From the NCBI GenBank assembly GCA_034508935.3, contig CM067447.1, positions 36,489,348 through 36,553,347 on the forward strand: a stretch of 64,000 nucleotides of DNA, given 5' to 3'. The notes beneath the pieces are model-generated. The model saw only the letters and a program-made list of their open reading frames with translations. It ran no database searches and was not told where the DNA came from. Shown piece by piece: positions 49,258 to 61,331 of this stretch. The stretch is from Berghia stephanieae (lineage: Eukaryota > Mollusca > Gastropoda > Nudibranchia > Aeolidiidae). Numbering within the stretch: position 1 is the stretch's first letter; each line of letters starts with the position of its first letter. The translations under genes and the position numbers were made by a program.

Positions 49258-49985
49258 TGTGGACCTGTCACCCACCACTTCAATGGGTCCAGTCATCGAG
49301 GATTTCATGACATCCAGATTGCCGTCCTTCAGTTCTGCCACACCACTAAACAACATAGGAAATACAGGGAGGCAGCACAGATACTTAAACTGAACACCCT
49401 GTCACCTCATGGCATGAACTGGAGACTGGAACTCATTCCAATATAAAACTACCTTTATCTCTTGCCCCTCTGACTCCCCGGCCATCCATCATCTTTTCTT
49501 CAATTACATACTAGTATCATTATTACTGTGACTACTACTTCTACTTCTACGACTACAAGTATTACTGCTACTAATACTACTAAAAGTACTGCTGTTGCTT
49601 CCGCTGCTGCTACTGCCACTTATGATTATACTTTTGTATTTATTTCCAATTCCATTGTATTTATTTTCTAACAACAGTCTACACTTTATTTTATTTCACT
49701 TTGTATACTGCACTACACAGCTCCTCCCCACCTCCCTTTCTTTGACTTAATTAATTGCGCACCCTTTATTAATATCTGTTGTTCTATTATAATTCATGCT
49801 TCCTTACAAAGGAGCATACTATTTCCTGCCCCATCAATGTTTTTGTTAATTTACCTTAACACCACCACAACCACATTATCTCATTTGTCTGTAGTGTTTC
49901 ATTCATCCCGTTTTGTTCATAAAGGGGAAACCTGTAACGTCCACATTATCTGTTTTCATCTATTAAATTGAAACTTACATTCAAT
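49258..49985 (+). mobile_element. Penelope-like GIY-YIG C-terminus and 3' end
   Basis: The plus strand reads HHFNGSSHRGFHDIQIAV then KYREAAQILKLNTLSPHGMN and a stop at about 49443. This is the C-terminal part of the Penelope-like GIY-YIG domain. The following 540 bases are CTA-rich filler ending in a degraded copy of the hammerhead-like motif (about 49915-49950), like the right arm at 29.3 kb. It is a 5'-truncated relic just upstream of the POLR1G-like exon at 48947. Confidence 0.6.
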
Positions 49986-49989
49986 TTCA

Positions 49990-51040
49990 CATTGTTATTT
50001 AGTTCTTTGAGCTTCGAGCAGCAACATCTACATAATGCAGCATAGAGTATTTATAATAATTTAGTGTTCATTAGCCAATTCCTGTACTATACGACACAAA
50101 AGTACTTTGTGTGGAATGGGATGTGCATCCTGTTTATATCAGATCATGTTTAATGTCCACTTCCCACGATTGCATACATAGGTAATACTTTAGTTGAGAA
50201 GTTCATACATTGATATGAGTGGAGGTCACAGGGTCAAGCTTGGCGCATGGTGAACGAGAAGCCTGATAGAGCAGGTAGATGCACCAAAGAGGCTGTCATA
50301 ATAATTCATAATAAATTGGAATCATGATAAATGTTTTTGATGATTACATAGTTTGTTGATAAATATATTCCCATTATGGACATATAATTTGTATGTTGCT
50401 AAGATATCATTATAATACATGAGCATTATAATCATATGCTCTATATTTTAATATATACAAGTATATATACCCCCTTTAAACATATAAGTACAAGCAATCC
50501 TAACCTACAATCTCTATGAGATTTTGGCACATAACAGACACAACTATCAACATCTCATCCTGAGAATTTCATAATTCTGACCTTCCAAATAAGCTTAGTA
50601 ACATCTGTATTTCATTAGCTCTTGGTCAGTTGAGTTGCTATCCGTCACTACCCCCTGTTGTGAGAATGATTTATCCAGACGATGATAGTAGTAGTACAAT
50701 AATAACTTCCCAATGACCACTAGCACTGAGTCTTATATAAATAATCTAGTTTTATACTTGTAATGTTGAAAAGGTACCAATGATGAATAGTAAACTTGCA
50801 CTAGGGGCTTTGCAGAGACGCCAACTTTAAATTTGGATCACATGAGTTTCAGACACCACTCGTAGTAATTTCAATGCCGAAAGAGGAATTTACGCATATA
50901 AGAAGAAGGAATTGGAATGGTATTTGGCATTGTGTTTACACATTGTATAGTTCTAAATAGATAACTGATTAGAATTATATTATGAAACACATTGCCAAAT
51001 ACAATCCCAAAGTTTCCTTATTTCAAATGAAGTAAAGCGC
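49990..51040. other. No gene seen
   Basis: AT-rich sequence between the Penelope-like relic and the minisatellite. A 5' exon of the POLR1G-like gene could be here but was not identified. Confidence 0.4.
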
Positions 51041-51049
51041 CAAAACATA

Positions 51050-51930
51050 ATGGTAGAGATTGTAGTACTGGTGGTAGTGAGGATGATGTGGTGTTGGTGG
51101 TTGTAGTAATGGTGGTAGTGATGATGAAGATGTGATAGTGGTTGTTGTTGTAGTAGTAGTGGTAGTGATGATGTGGTGGTAGTGGTTGTAGTAGTTGGTA
51201 GTGGTGATGATATGGTGGTGGTGGTGGTTGAAGTAGTGGCTGTAGTGATGATGATGTGTGGTGGTGATATAGTGGTTGTAGTAGTTGTGGTCGTGATGAT
51301 AATGATGTGGTGGTGGTTGTTGTAGTAATGGTAGTGATGTTGATGTGGTGGTGATGGTGGTAGTAGTACAAATGGTAGTGATGATGATGTGGTAGTGGTG
51401 GTTGTAGTAGTAGTAGTGGTAGTGATGATGATGTGGTGGTGGTGGTTGTAGTAGTGGTAGTGATGATGTGGTGGTGGTGGTTGAAGTAGTAGTGGTCGTG
51501 ATGATGATGTGGTGATGGTGGTTGTAGTAGTAGTGTAGTGATGATGATGTTGTAGTGGTGGTTGTTGTTGTTGTAGTAGTAGTAGTAGTAGTAGTATAGC
51601 AGTGGTAGTGATGATGATGTGGCGGTAGTGGTTGTAGTAGTAGTGGTGGTGGTAGTGATGAAGATGTGTAGGTGGTGCTTGTAGTAGTAGTTGTGGTGAT
51701 GATGATGTGGTGGTGATGGTGGTTGTAGTACAAATGGTAGTGATGATGATGTGGTGGTGGTGGTTGTAGTTGTATTGTTAATGATGATGTGGTGGTGGTG
51801 GTTGTAGTGGTATTGGTAGTGATGATGTGATGCTGGTGGTTGTAGTAGTAGTGGTAGTGATGACAATGTGGTAGTGGTGGTTGTAGTAGTAATGGTAGAT
51901 GCAGTGATGATGATGTGGTGGTTGGAGGGG
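51050..51930. repeat. ~900-bp GTGATGATG/GTGGTGG minisatellite
   Basis: Irregular tandem copies of a unit of roughly 40-60 bases built from GTGATGATGATGTGGTGGTG and GGTTGTAGTAGTAGTGGTAG. The long His/Thr/Tyr open frames on the minus strand are repeat artefacts. Confidence 0.85.
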
Positions 51931-52133
51931 GTGGGGGGGGGGGAAGTATCCTTGGAACAAATTGACCTCAAAGGAATTTGACGGAAGTTGCCCGGAGCCC
52001 GGAATTTTTTGCTTCAGACCGGAGTTTTGGCATCACTGGTTATGTATAATGTAACATACTAAATCATGTTAATACGGGGGTCAGAATAGCAAGGAGGGGC
52101 GACGGCTAGGCTAACCCTACCTGTTGGTTAATA

Positions 52134-52903
52134 ATAATAATAATAATAAATATAGCTGCGCAGTCTCTATGGACGCTTGCATGAATGTGTGTGTCACTTC
52201 AAGTTTGTCAGTCTGTTTCTACTATCCAGTTAGTAATCTGCCTCCATAAATCTCTGTCTAGTGCAAGTGTTCTCTTAGCTTTAGAATGTCATCATGTGTG
52301 TTAAGGTGCTCAGGCAGTTGGATGTTTCCTTATGTTGTTGAAATCAGTTCTTCGGTTGTTGTTTCTAAATGTATTTGATATTTTTTGAGATCTTGATTCA
52401 ATGTTGTTGGAAGTGAAGTTGGTGTTCGCCCTCTGTATTTGGCTCCTTGTTTGAAGTAATCATCCATTGAGGTTTGTGCTGGAATGTTTTCATCTCGTCG
52501 GAGCACGTGTCCGAACAGTTTCCATCTTTGTTTCTTTATACGCCTACTGACTGGTTGTACTCTGCATCTGCCATATACATCCTCATTACTGATTTTGTCA
52601 GGCCAATATGCCCCAATAACTCATCTCAATTGTTTGAGGTGAAGGGAGTCCAGGGTGTCTAAATTCTTTTTTGTAAGACCCCAAGTACCACAGTTGTACA
52701 TAAGGATTGGCAGCACTAGCGCTTCGTAAAGGCGTATTCTTTTATTTTCATTAATGATGTTCAACCTGTTCCAAATGTTGTGGAGTTCTCTGAATGCAGT
52801 TTGAGCTAGCATTTTTCTCTGTTTGATGCCCTCATTCTCATTTTAATCAAGTTTCCGAGTTTTCTAACACTTTTCCATTCCGCTTGTTTCATTGGTATAT
52901 GAA
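52134..52903 (-). mobile_element. RTE-like LINE 3' fragment with 13-bp TSD
   Basis: Bounded by CTGTTGGTTAATA (52121-52133 and 52904-52916). The minus strand encodes KRIRLYEALVLPILMYNCGT, then RWKLFGHVLRRDENIPAQTS and GAKYRGRTPTSLPTTL with one or more frame changes. It ends in a (TTA)n tail at 52134-52149. It is a 5'-truncated insertion with a typical short microsatellite tail. Confidence 0.75.
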
Positions 52904-53045
52904 CTGTTGGTTAATACAGGGGTATTAGCGAATAGCGAGAAGGTGCCGTTACCTCTATTCTCACCCAGGATGAAAATAGCCATGACCACTCCCTTCTCTT
53001 TTCTCTCTCTCTCAAAAAAAGGAAAGAGTAAATAAGAGAGACGGA

Positions 53046-53049
<4 letters not shown>

Positions 53050-53107
<58 letters not shown>

Positions 53108-53110
53108 AGA
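53050..53110. repeat. (GA)n array
   Basis: About 30 GA repeats bordering the left end of the TAGGCACTTTGA unit. Confidence 0.9.
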
Positions 53111-53933
53111 CATAGGCACTTTGATAAAATTTTCAAACTCAAAATATCTTGATTTGACTCAGTCAGGGGGGTGGGACTTGAAAAAACATAAAATTTGAGA
53201 CCTTATTTGTTTCTCTACGACCTACGGTTCCAGAGTTATTTATATTTTTCTATTGAATTTTTTTGTCAATTTTACAGAGAGAATCTGTGATCTCACTGCT
53301 GCCTCAAAACCAGCATCTCGCGGCGATCGGGAAATTTTGAGTTTTACAGTCAACATGGCCCACTTATTGTTTTCAGTAATTTTGTTTCAATTAAAAAATA
53401 ATTGACAAGTGTTGGGTATCATTTTAATGGTCAGAAAATAAGCTTTATTTTCATAATAATCATTTTTATGGATGGAAAGTATGGAAAAAATTAAGGATAA
53501 ATGAAAAGGGGGAAAAATATGAGGTTTTTGTCCTAAAAAGTGGGGTTGATGGCGGAAAAAATAAAATAATGAGCGAGTGTATCAATTTTGATGAAATTTG
53601 GCAGAGATATTCTTCAATTAATTGTCTATCGATGTATGAAGTATAATTAAAATGTATCCATAATTTAAAAAGTTCTTATAATTAAAAAAATTATAAATTT
53701 TTATTACATAAGCTTTCTGAGAAATACAATCAGGAATTAAGAATTAAATACACCGTTAGAAAGCTTGTTTTGTGCCCTTTATAATGATACCAAAGTTAGT
53801 CACATAGGTTCACAAATAACGCCACGGTGACCAAAACAGTAAAGGGTCAAAAATAAAGTTCCAAAAAACGAGTTTCACCATACAGTGAGCCTATCGGCGG
53901 CCACTGGACTGGAGTTATCAAAGTCAAAGTGCC

Positions 53934-53935
<2 letters not shown>
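53111..53935. mobile_element. Unit with TAGGCACTTTGA ends bordered by (GA)n
   Basis: TAGGCACTTTGATAAAAT at 53113 faces GTCAAAGTGCCTAA at about 53921-53934. Both ends abut (GA)n arrays (53050-53110 and 53936-54072). The 800-base interior has no open frame of note. It may be a DNA element inserted into or seeded with a microsatellite. Confidence 0.38.
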
Positions 53936-54028
<93 letters not shown>

Positions 54029-54034
54029 AGAGAG

Positions 54035-54069
<35 letters not shown>

Positions 54070-54072
54070 AGA
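53936..54072. repeat. (GA)n array
   Basis: GA with GGA interruptions bordering the right end of the TAGGCACTTTGA unit. Confidence 0.9.
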
Positions 54073-54865
54073 AAATGAAAGTATCTGGTAGACTATTCAT
54101 TAATATTAATTATTAATAACGGAGTCTCCTCCCTGGCATTTACTATACTATCACTATCTACTTAATAAAAATTTGTAAACTGTCAGAGTCCATGCCCCCC
54201 TCCCCACGGTAAATGACGCTATTTATATTAATAAATTTATATTTAATTAAAAAGTGAAAGTGTTTACGGAGTTCATCAAAATCATAGTGAACCAAAAAAG
54301 TCAAAGTGATTCAAATTCAAAGTGGAGTGGGATTGGAAAATTATGTTAAATGTTAGCTACCTCGCCGCGGGGAACAACAGAACACCAGAAGTAAGTAGAG
54401 GTATTAGTTTGAAGTTTGATATTCTCCCGAGAAAAAAATTGGGGTTTCACATTATTATTTGCTGCTTGTGTAAGAGTAAGTAAAGTCGTAGCTATGTATT
54501 TTAAACGTTAGGATCTACTGCTGATTGTACCATCAGATAACAATGATGATTATATACTCCACATTGTAGTGATTGATTACTTTCGTTTTCGTTTTCCTTC
54601 AGGCCTACCTTTCAGGTTTCCAACCGTAAAGAGTAAAATAAAAAACAAACAATTCCCAAAAAAGTCCAAAGTTATCTCCCTGAACACAAAAATGACTTCT
54701 TTCTAGTTAGCAACAAAATGGCGGTGTACTAGAATGTAAACAAGTTTATATTGTTAGACATAAACGGAAGTTTTTAGCACAGTGTATATATTTTTAAAAC
54801 CACAGAAATGATCCTTTCCGTGGCTCTATGACGACAATTATTGGAATAAATGAATTGAATTTTAT

Positions 54866-55057
54866 ATGGTAAAGATAGAGACTTGGAAATTCAAAGATAC
54901 CGCGAAACATTTGGTGTATTTTGAGTTTGAGGAACGAAGTGGCAATTTGGACTCGAGTATGAATTGTCCCCTGTGGCTATTCGGACTCCAATGTGCGTGC
55001 ACATACAGAGGGGAGGACGACACAATGTTGGCAGTAGGCAGATTTTTAAAAAAATAG
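54866..55057 (+). other. Unrecognised 63-aa open frame
   Basis: MVKIETWKFKDTAKHLVYFE onward, with composition that could be coding and no simple repeat. No splice sites, family motif or neighbour supports it. It may be chance. Confidence 0.15.
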
Positions 55058-55334
55058 AAAAAGAGTTCAGAGGAAATTCTGTTTTGCTCATATATAACAA
55101 ACACTGACTCAGTTCATACTACTTTGGACTGTAGAAGGATTGTTGCCTGTCTCACACTATCACAATGTTTTTTCTTTGTCCTGATTTTATTTGGACATCG
55201 TGTTATGTTGTTAGAAAAGCTTTTTAATTTATACCACAGTTACTTTAACTGACTTTTGTTACTTTTGAAGAGTTTTAACTCTTTCCTTTTTAATATCTAT
55301 CTGGACCCAATTAATCTAAGATTTTGTTTTTATA

Positions 55335-57835
55335 CCTGGATACCTGGATACCTCTGTATAGAGCTTTTAGACTTGGTGTAGTCTCCTTCGCTCCTCCTCA
55401 TCTATTAATGATTGGACCAATTTTTATAATTGAACTTGTTTCCTAGGGTGTTGCTTATCTCCAACTCTGCTTTGAATTTATTCAAATTTTTTGCTGATAC
55501 TGTGGTTTCTTGTAGTTTATTCCAGTTATTTACAATTCTAGATGAAAAAAAGTTCCTTCTTTCATTTGTTTTAAAACGTTCTTTTTTCAGTTTCTTGCTG
55601 TTTCCTCGTGTCTGAATGTTCTTGTTTGGTTTAAGGAATCCTGCCTCTACCCTGTCTATTCCCTTTACTATTTTATATGTTTGGATCATATCTCCCTTCT
55701 TCTCCTGTAATCTAAGGTCGGGAGATTTAATTCTTTCAATCTCTCACAGTATGTTTTGTCTTTCAGGTGTGTGATAAGTTTTGTTGCTCTCCTTTGCACT
55801 CTTTCCAAACAGTCTTTGTCTCCCTCAAACTTCGGATACCATATGTAGTTAGCATATTCCAGCTTTGATCTAACCATAGTCTTGTAGATGGTAGTCATGT
55901 GTTTTGTTTTCAGATTCTTGAAATTTCTTTTCACTATTCCGAGTGTTTTACTAGCCTTAGATTGAACATCTTTAATTTGCTTCTTGAAGTTTAGCTTCCT
56001 ATCAATAAATACTCCTAGGTCTTTTTCCCCATTGGATTTCTGCAGGGGTTTTTCTTTCATTATATAGTTTGCTTCTCTGTTGTTTTTTCCTAGGTGAAGA
56101 ACTGCACATTTATCTACATTGAACTCCATCTGCCATATTTCGGACCATTCTTCAAGCTTTTTCAAATCTTGTTGTAAGGTGTTTCTTTCTTCTTCTGTAT
56201 TAGCTACTCCATAGAGCTTAGTATCATCGGCAAAGATTTTACATTTAGATGATAGATTGTCTGGCAAGTCATTGATATAAATCAGGAAGAGAACTGGTCC
56301 CAGTACACTTCCTTGTGGAACTCCACTTGTTACCAGTCTCTCTGTTGATGCTGTTCCATTCACTATCACTTTTTGTCTTCTATCTTTGAGGAAATCTCGG
56401 ACCCATTTGACTGTCTGATCATTAATTTGATACTGTTCCAATTTCCTGATTAGGCGCCAGTGTGGAACTTTGTCAAATGCCTTTCTGAAGTCGAGGTATA
56501 TGACATCTAAATTGTTGCCTAATTCCAGGTCTCTCGTCCAGTCATCCATTGTTTCAAGTAGGTTTGTTACTGTAGACCTTCCTGCCATGAAACCATGTTG
56601 ATCTTTGCTGAATAGTTTGTTCTTGGTCATATGATCAACCATTTCTTCTCTAATCAGCTGTTCCATGAGCTTGCAGACGACAGATGTCAGGCTCACTGGT
56701 CTGTAGTTTTCTGGATTTTTTCTGTCTCCCTTCTTGAATATGGCTGTGACGTTAGCTTCTTTCCATTCCCTTGGTAGTCTTCCTTCTTTCATCGACTGGT
56801 TAAATATCTTGGTTAGGGGTTCTACTAGCTGCTCTGCTAAGTTTTTTAGGATGTAAGGATGAAGTTTGTCAGGTCCAGGTGATTTACTCTCCTTTAGGTT
56901 TTGTAGTCTCTTCATTACTCTCTCTTCAGTAATCGGCCATTGTGTAGTATCTATATTACTTCTTTTAGCAATATCTGGCAAGTTTTTCTGGTTCTCCACT
57001 GTAAAGACACTTGCAAAGAAGAGATTTAGCACCTCTGCCTTGTCTTCATCTTCAGATGCCCAAGTGCCATCTTCTTTTTTTATGTCACAGGTTCCCTGTC
57101 TTGTCTTCATTTTACTGTTTACATAACTCCAGAATACTTTAGGATTTTCTTTCGTTTCCTCTGCTATCTTGTTCTCATACTTTTGATGCGCTTGTCGGAC
57201 TATTTTAGTAGTTGCGTTTCTCACTCTTTTGTATTTGTCCCAATCCTCTTCCTTTTTGCTTCTAGAGTATCTTCTATTTACTGCCTTCTTCTTCCGTAAT
57301 GCCTCTCTCACTTCCTGCGTCATCCAAGGTTGATTTCTTCTCCCAACCCGGTTCCCTCTGCTTTTCGGGATGTTTTTCTCGAAGCATTGGTTAAGTACTC
57401 TGGTAAATCTACTCCAGTTGTTTCCTACGGTGTCCTCGATTAGTATTTCCTCCCATTTGATATGCCCCAGTTCCTCTTTCATACTCTCTAGATCAGCCTT
57501 CCTATATCTGAGTGTCAGTTTTTCATCTACAGTCTCTGATGTCGCCCTCAGTTTTAGGAATATGGTCGCATGGTCGCTTTTTCCCAGTGGGTGGCTCAGT
57601 CTTAGGTCGATTATGTCATTTTCTTCCTCCATCAATATCAAGTCCAATACGTTGGGCTTTTGGTTTTTTCTCTGTCTCGTGGGTTCTTTTATTATCTGTT
57701 GTAGGTAGCAATCTTCAATGGTTTCTATGAAACTTTCCTCCAGGCTTCCCTCTTTTGGTTCGTCCATCCCTTTCCACTCCAGTTCCGGCATGTTTCTCGT
57801 CAAATATAGCGGATTAGACTACCTGTTGATATTTA
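55335..57835 (-). mobile_element. CR1-like LINE, endonuclease end plus full reverse transcriptase
   Basis: A 705-codon open frame (57803-55686) holds the end of the endonuclease (LSHPLGKSDHATIFLKL) and a complete reverse transcriptase: ESKSPGPDKLHPYILK, NYRPVSLTS, DQHGFMAGRSTVTNLLE, LDVIYLDFRKAFDKVPH, TSGVPQGSVLGPVLFL and FADDTKLYG. One frame slip near 55690 separates a 94-codon tail (NERRNFFSSRIVNNWNKLQ). A short 3' untranslated region ends in about 2.5 copies of the octamer AGGTATCC near 55335-55360, the tail type CR1-clade LINEs have. The copy is 5' truncated but little decayed, so it is relatively young. Confidence 0.85.
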
Positions 57836-57901
57836 CTAAAATTTTAATTTTGATTTGCATTAATTTTATGTAACTATCAATAATTAAAATATTAAGGTAG
57901 A

Positions 57902-58132
57902 GGCTAGGGAGACCAAGATTTTGGTTACCAGGCTTAAGCGTAAAACTGTATTTTCGTTTATTTATAGAACTGTTTCTTTATGTTGAAAAGGCGAGTTTTT
58001 TCTTCTTTTATTTATTGCTTGCCTGTTTGTTTGTTTTTTGTTGCAGTTCTTGCTTTTTTTTTTTTTTTTTTTGGCTCTTTATAATCACGCCTCCTCCTAG
58101 GTTAAGAGACCAAGATTTTGGTCTCCCTAGCC
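57902..58132. mobile_element. MITE with GGCTAGGGAGACCAA ends
   Basis: GGCTAGGGAGACCAAGATTT at the left and its near-perfect inverted copy ending CTCCCTAGCC at 58132. About 24 bp of inverted repeat; no clear target duplication. Confidence 0.5.
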
Positions 58133-58139
58133 AAATTGG

Positions 58140-59680
58140 CCAATTTTGGCTGTGTTCTTATATTTCTTGGGTCAATTTTTAGCATAACACCAATCATTAG
58201 CACTATAACAGTGTTTTTGTAAAATTTCTTTGGATGTAGAGCCTAAGAACGATGGTGAATAGGTGCAAACCAGTTCTCAAATCTTTTAAGGTCCTTTTAT
58301 GTCTTTTTTGGTCGTATTTTGTCACCTTGTTTACATTGAAGATCCATCATTTTGTTTTAACTTGCAGGGTGATTTTTCCCCTTAGCCTAAATCATATTTT
58401 TGTTCTTTTTACCTGATCTCCCCCCCCCCTCTCCCCCCCCCCCCTTTACGACTTCGACACTTTAAAATAGAATTTTAAAATATGTGTTCTTGAACAGCTA
58501 TTTGGGAAAATACCTATCAATCTATTGTGGAAGGATATTATTCTGCGAGGGCAAGCAAAGAAGTTTGGCCAGAACTAAACAATTAAACACAAAAGTTTAG
58601 AAATCTCCCCAAAACTAATGACAAATTTGAAAGAACCCCTATTCCAACATGTCAGTTGCATAAATCACTAACAATGGTTAAAGTTTGTTTATGGTGATTC
58701 ATGTGTTGACATTCGAACAGTTTAAAGTTGGAGAAGTGTTTTACTGGAACTGAATCTGTCTCTACCAACATAAATGACTATGGTTCGTAGTATTCCTCCA
58801 AAAAAATTGATGAACTTAATCGAGCCAATCGCAGATAATACAATCAGACGTTTTGCAAAGGTTTTTAATTTCAAATTAGGAAGAGTTGGCATGTATCTTT
58901 TGAGAAATCCTGGGTTACAGAACGGTATGAGCCCGTTAGATACCATGAATGCTCCCACAAGCTCGTGATCAAATTGAAAAAGGAAGTTTTCTTGAAGGTG
59001 ACACCTCAAGGGGGCAAATTTTGGTAGTGATGGCGAGATGCAGCAGAGGTGACTCAAAGTTTGCTTTGTGAATTCCTCTTCAATGCGATTCAATAAGTGG
59101 CTTTGTGCGGATGGGAACAGTGACTATGCTGAAATTATTATGATAAACAAAGAGGACATAGACTAAGCTTTGATTTGATACCTTTGTCAATTTTGTTTCT
59201 ATATTATAGTTTTGAAAGCACAAGTGTGGCATCAAGACTTTTCAATCTAATCTTGTATAATCATTAAAATAGATGCATTTAATTTTTGTGATTTGCCCAC
59301 TTTATGTTTTCAATATTTTCAAGTTAAATCTACAGTTGCCAGATTCATTTGCACGGACCTACAGACTTTATTGGTGGACCGATTTTGATTGTTTATGCAT
59401 GAATGGATTCGTCTCAATCTGTCTTGATTTCCATGATAATCATTAAAGTATATAAGTGCTTTTGCAGAATATGCCTTTATTTACCTGCAAATTGTGCAGG
59501 TTCTCCACTCGTATGAATAAAAAAGTTTGCTTTGGGTAAGCATTAATGGGTAAATCTAGTCCAAGGCTGATGCCTGAAATTGTTGATGAATCCAGACTCA
59601 TGAGTAACCCAGATCTAAGACTCATGGGATAAAATAAATTCGTCTGATTATTTTGGGTCTTGTTGCTTATCTGTAATTAC
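58140..59680. other. No gene recognised
   Basis: Contains C runs near 58430 and one unassigned open frame (58774-58968). Confidence 0.4.
58774..58968 (+). other. Unrecognised 64-aa open frame
   Basis: Basic, protein-like sequence (RSIPPKKLMNLIEPIADNTI, then RRFAKVFNFKLGRVGMYLLR) ending in a TGA. The opposite strand is open across the same stretch. No family recognised; could be an exon or part of an old element. Confidence 0.2.
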
Positions 59681-59701
59681 CAACATCCAGTATATAATAT
59701 T

Positions 59702-60640
59702 CAGAAAAGTGAGTGGAGCAGGCACTTATGTTGGTAACAACAAGATATGAAGTGAATAGAAAAGTGCCAGAAGACAATAGAGAATAAAAAATTTTTTCGC
59801 GGCGGTGGTGGGGTTCGAACCTGCGACCTTATTGGTACGACAACTCCGCCTGGCAGGTGAGAGCGTGGCTCTACCGTGTGAGCTATCAACGAACACAAAA
59901 AATATTCGTTTCAAACTCAAAGTCATTACTAGATCCCTCTCTCACCCACTTCTTGAGACCGCCGATTCGTTCGTACACCACCATCGCGAATAATTTTGAC
60001 CAGCAGTTAAGCTTAATAGCCAATATTCTCAACACAAACATATAACATAGAAACGATTGAGACATTGAGTATGCTCCGGTGTATGGGGTGAATTTTTAAT
60101 TCAGAAAAGTGAGTGGAGCAGGCACTTATGTTGGTAACAACAAGATATGAAGTGAATAGAAAAGTGCCAGAAGACAATAGAGAATAAAAAATTTTTTATT
60201 CTCTATTGTCTTCTGGCACTTTTCTATTCACTTCATATCTTGTTGTTACCAACATAAGTGCCTGCTCCACTCACTTTTCTGAATTAAAAATTCACCCCAT
60301 ACACCGGAGCATACTCAATGTCTCAATCGTTTCTATGTTATATGTTTGTGTTGAGAATATTGGCTATTAAGCTTAACTGCTGGTCAAAATTATTCGCGAT
60401 GGTGGTGTACGAACGAATCGGCGGTCTCAAGAAGTGGGTGAGAGAGGGATCTAGTAATGACTTTGAGTTTGAAACGAATATTTTTTGTGTTCGTTGATAG
60501 CTCACACGGTAGAGCCACGCTCTCACCTGCCAGGCGGAGTTGTCGTACCAATAAGGTCGCAGGTTCGAACCCCACCACCGCCGCGAAAAAATTTTTTATT
60601 CTCTATTGTCTTCTGGCACTTTTCTATTCACTTCATATCT
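59702..60640. mobile_element. tRNA-headed element, foldback dimer
   Basis: A 16-bp duplication TCCAGTATATAATATT (59686-59701 and 60641-60656) bounds a 939-bp palindrome centred near 60193. The left half is a minus-strand R-U-R unit (59702-60193); the right half is a plus-strand R-U-R unit with a 3' partial R. The two arms are almost identical, including the tRNA-like heads (about 59805-59890 and 60490-60580). One target duplication around the whole structure means it inserted as a single event. Confidence 0.8.
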
Positions 60641-60747
60641 TCCAGTATATAATATTGCAAGTATTCTGTGAATTTCTTAATTAATGTTACTTTCTTAACT
60701 TAGGATATTAACGATATCCCTATTCTGCACTGCACTATTTTACTTTT

Positions 60748-61331
60748 AGAGATGAAGTGAGTAGAAAAGTGCCAGAAGACAATAGAGAATAAAAAATTTA
60801 CTCTACCGTATGAGCTATCCACGAACCCAAAAAAAATTGTATCAAACTCAGGTCATTCATTACTAGAGTATTCTCTCACCGACTACTGGAGGCAGCGGGT
60901 ACACACACACACAACCAACGTGAAGTTAGTTGGCCAGCAGTTAAGCTTAATAGCCAATATTCTCAACACAAACATATAACATAGAAACAATTGAGACATT
61001 GAGTATGCTCTGGTATATGGGGTGAATTTTTAATTCAGAAAAGTGAGTGGAGCAGGCCCTTATGTTGGTAACAACAAGAGATGAAGTGAGTAGAAAAGTG
61101 CCAGAAGACAATAGAGAATAAAAATTTTTTTTGTTTTGGTTCGTGGATAGCTCATACGGTAGAGTCATGCTCTCACCGGCCAGGCGGAGTTGTCGTACCA
61201 ATAAGGTCGTGGGTTCAAACCCCATCACTGCCGCGAAAAATTTTTTATTCTCTATTGTCTTCTGGCACTTTTCTACTCACGTCATCTCTTGTTGTTACCA
61301 ACATAAGTGCCTGCTCCACTCACTTTTCTGA
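60748..61331. mobile_element. tRNA-headed element, rearranged foldback copy
   Basis: Bounded by a 14-bp duplication ACTATTTTACTTTT (60734-60747 and 61332-61345). Inside are R, a body that lacks the B-box half of the head, a second R, then an inverted head plus inverted R. It differs from the palindrome just upstream by scattered substitutions, so it is a separate insertion. It ends about 145 bases before the CFAP20DC-like start codon. Confidence 0.75.

Noticed and set aside
49274-49349. Possible extra 5' exon of the POLR1G-like gene on the minus strand (acceptor and donor-like sites with an open frame)
   Set aside because: The plus strand of the same stretch reads clearly as the C-terminus of a Penelope-like GIY-YIG domain (HHFNGSSHRGFHDIQIAV onward), so the minus-strand frame is a shadow.
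51018-51971. 317-residue open frame rich in His, Thr and Tyr
   Set aside because: Entirely inside a GTG/GAT/TAG minisatellite; composition follows the repeat and there is no domain.
59726-60684. Repeated MVGFEPATLLVRQLRLAGES-type open frames
   Set aside because: They are antisense reads of the tRNA-like head of the foldback retroposon and recur only with it.
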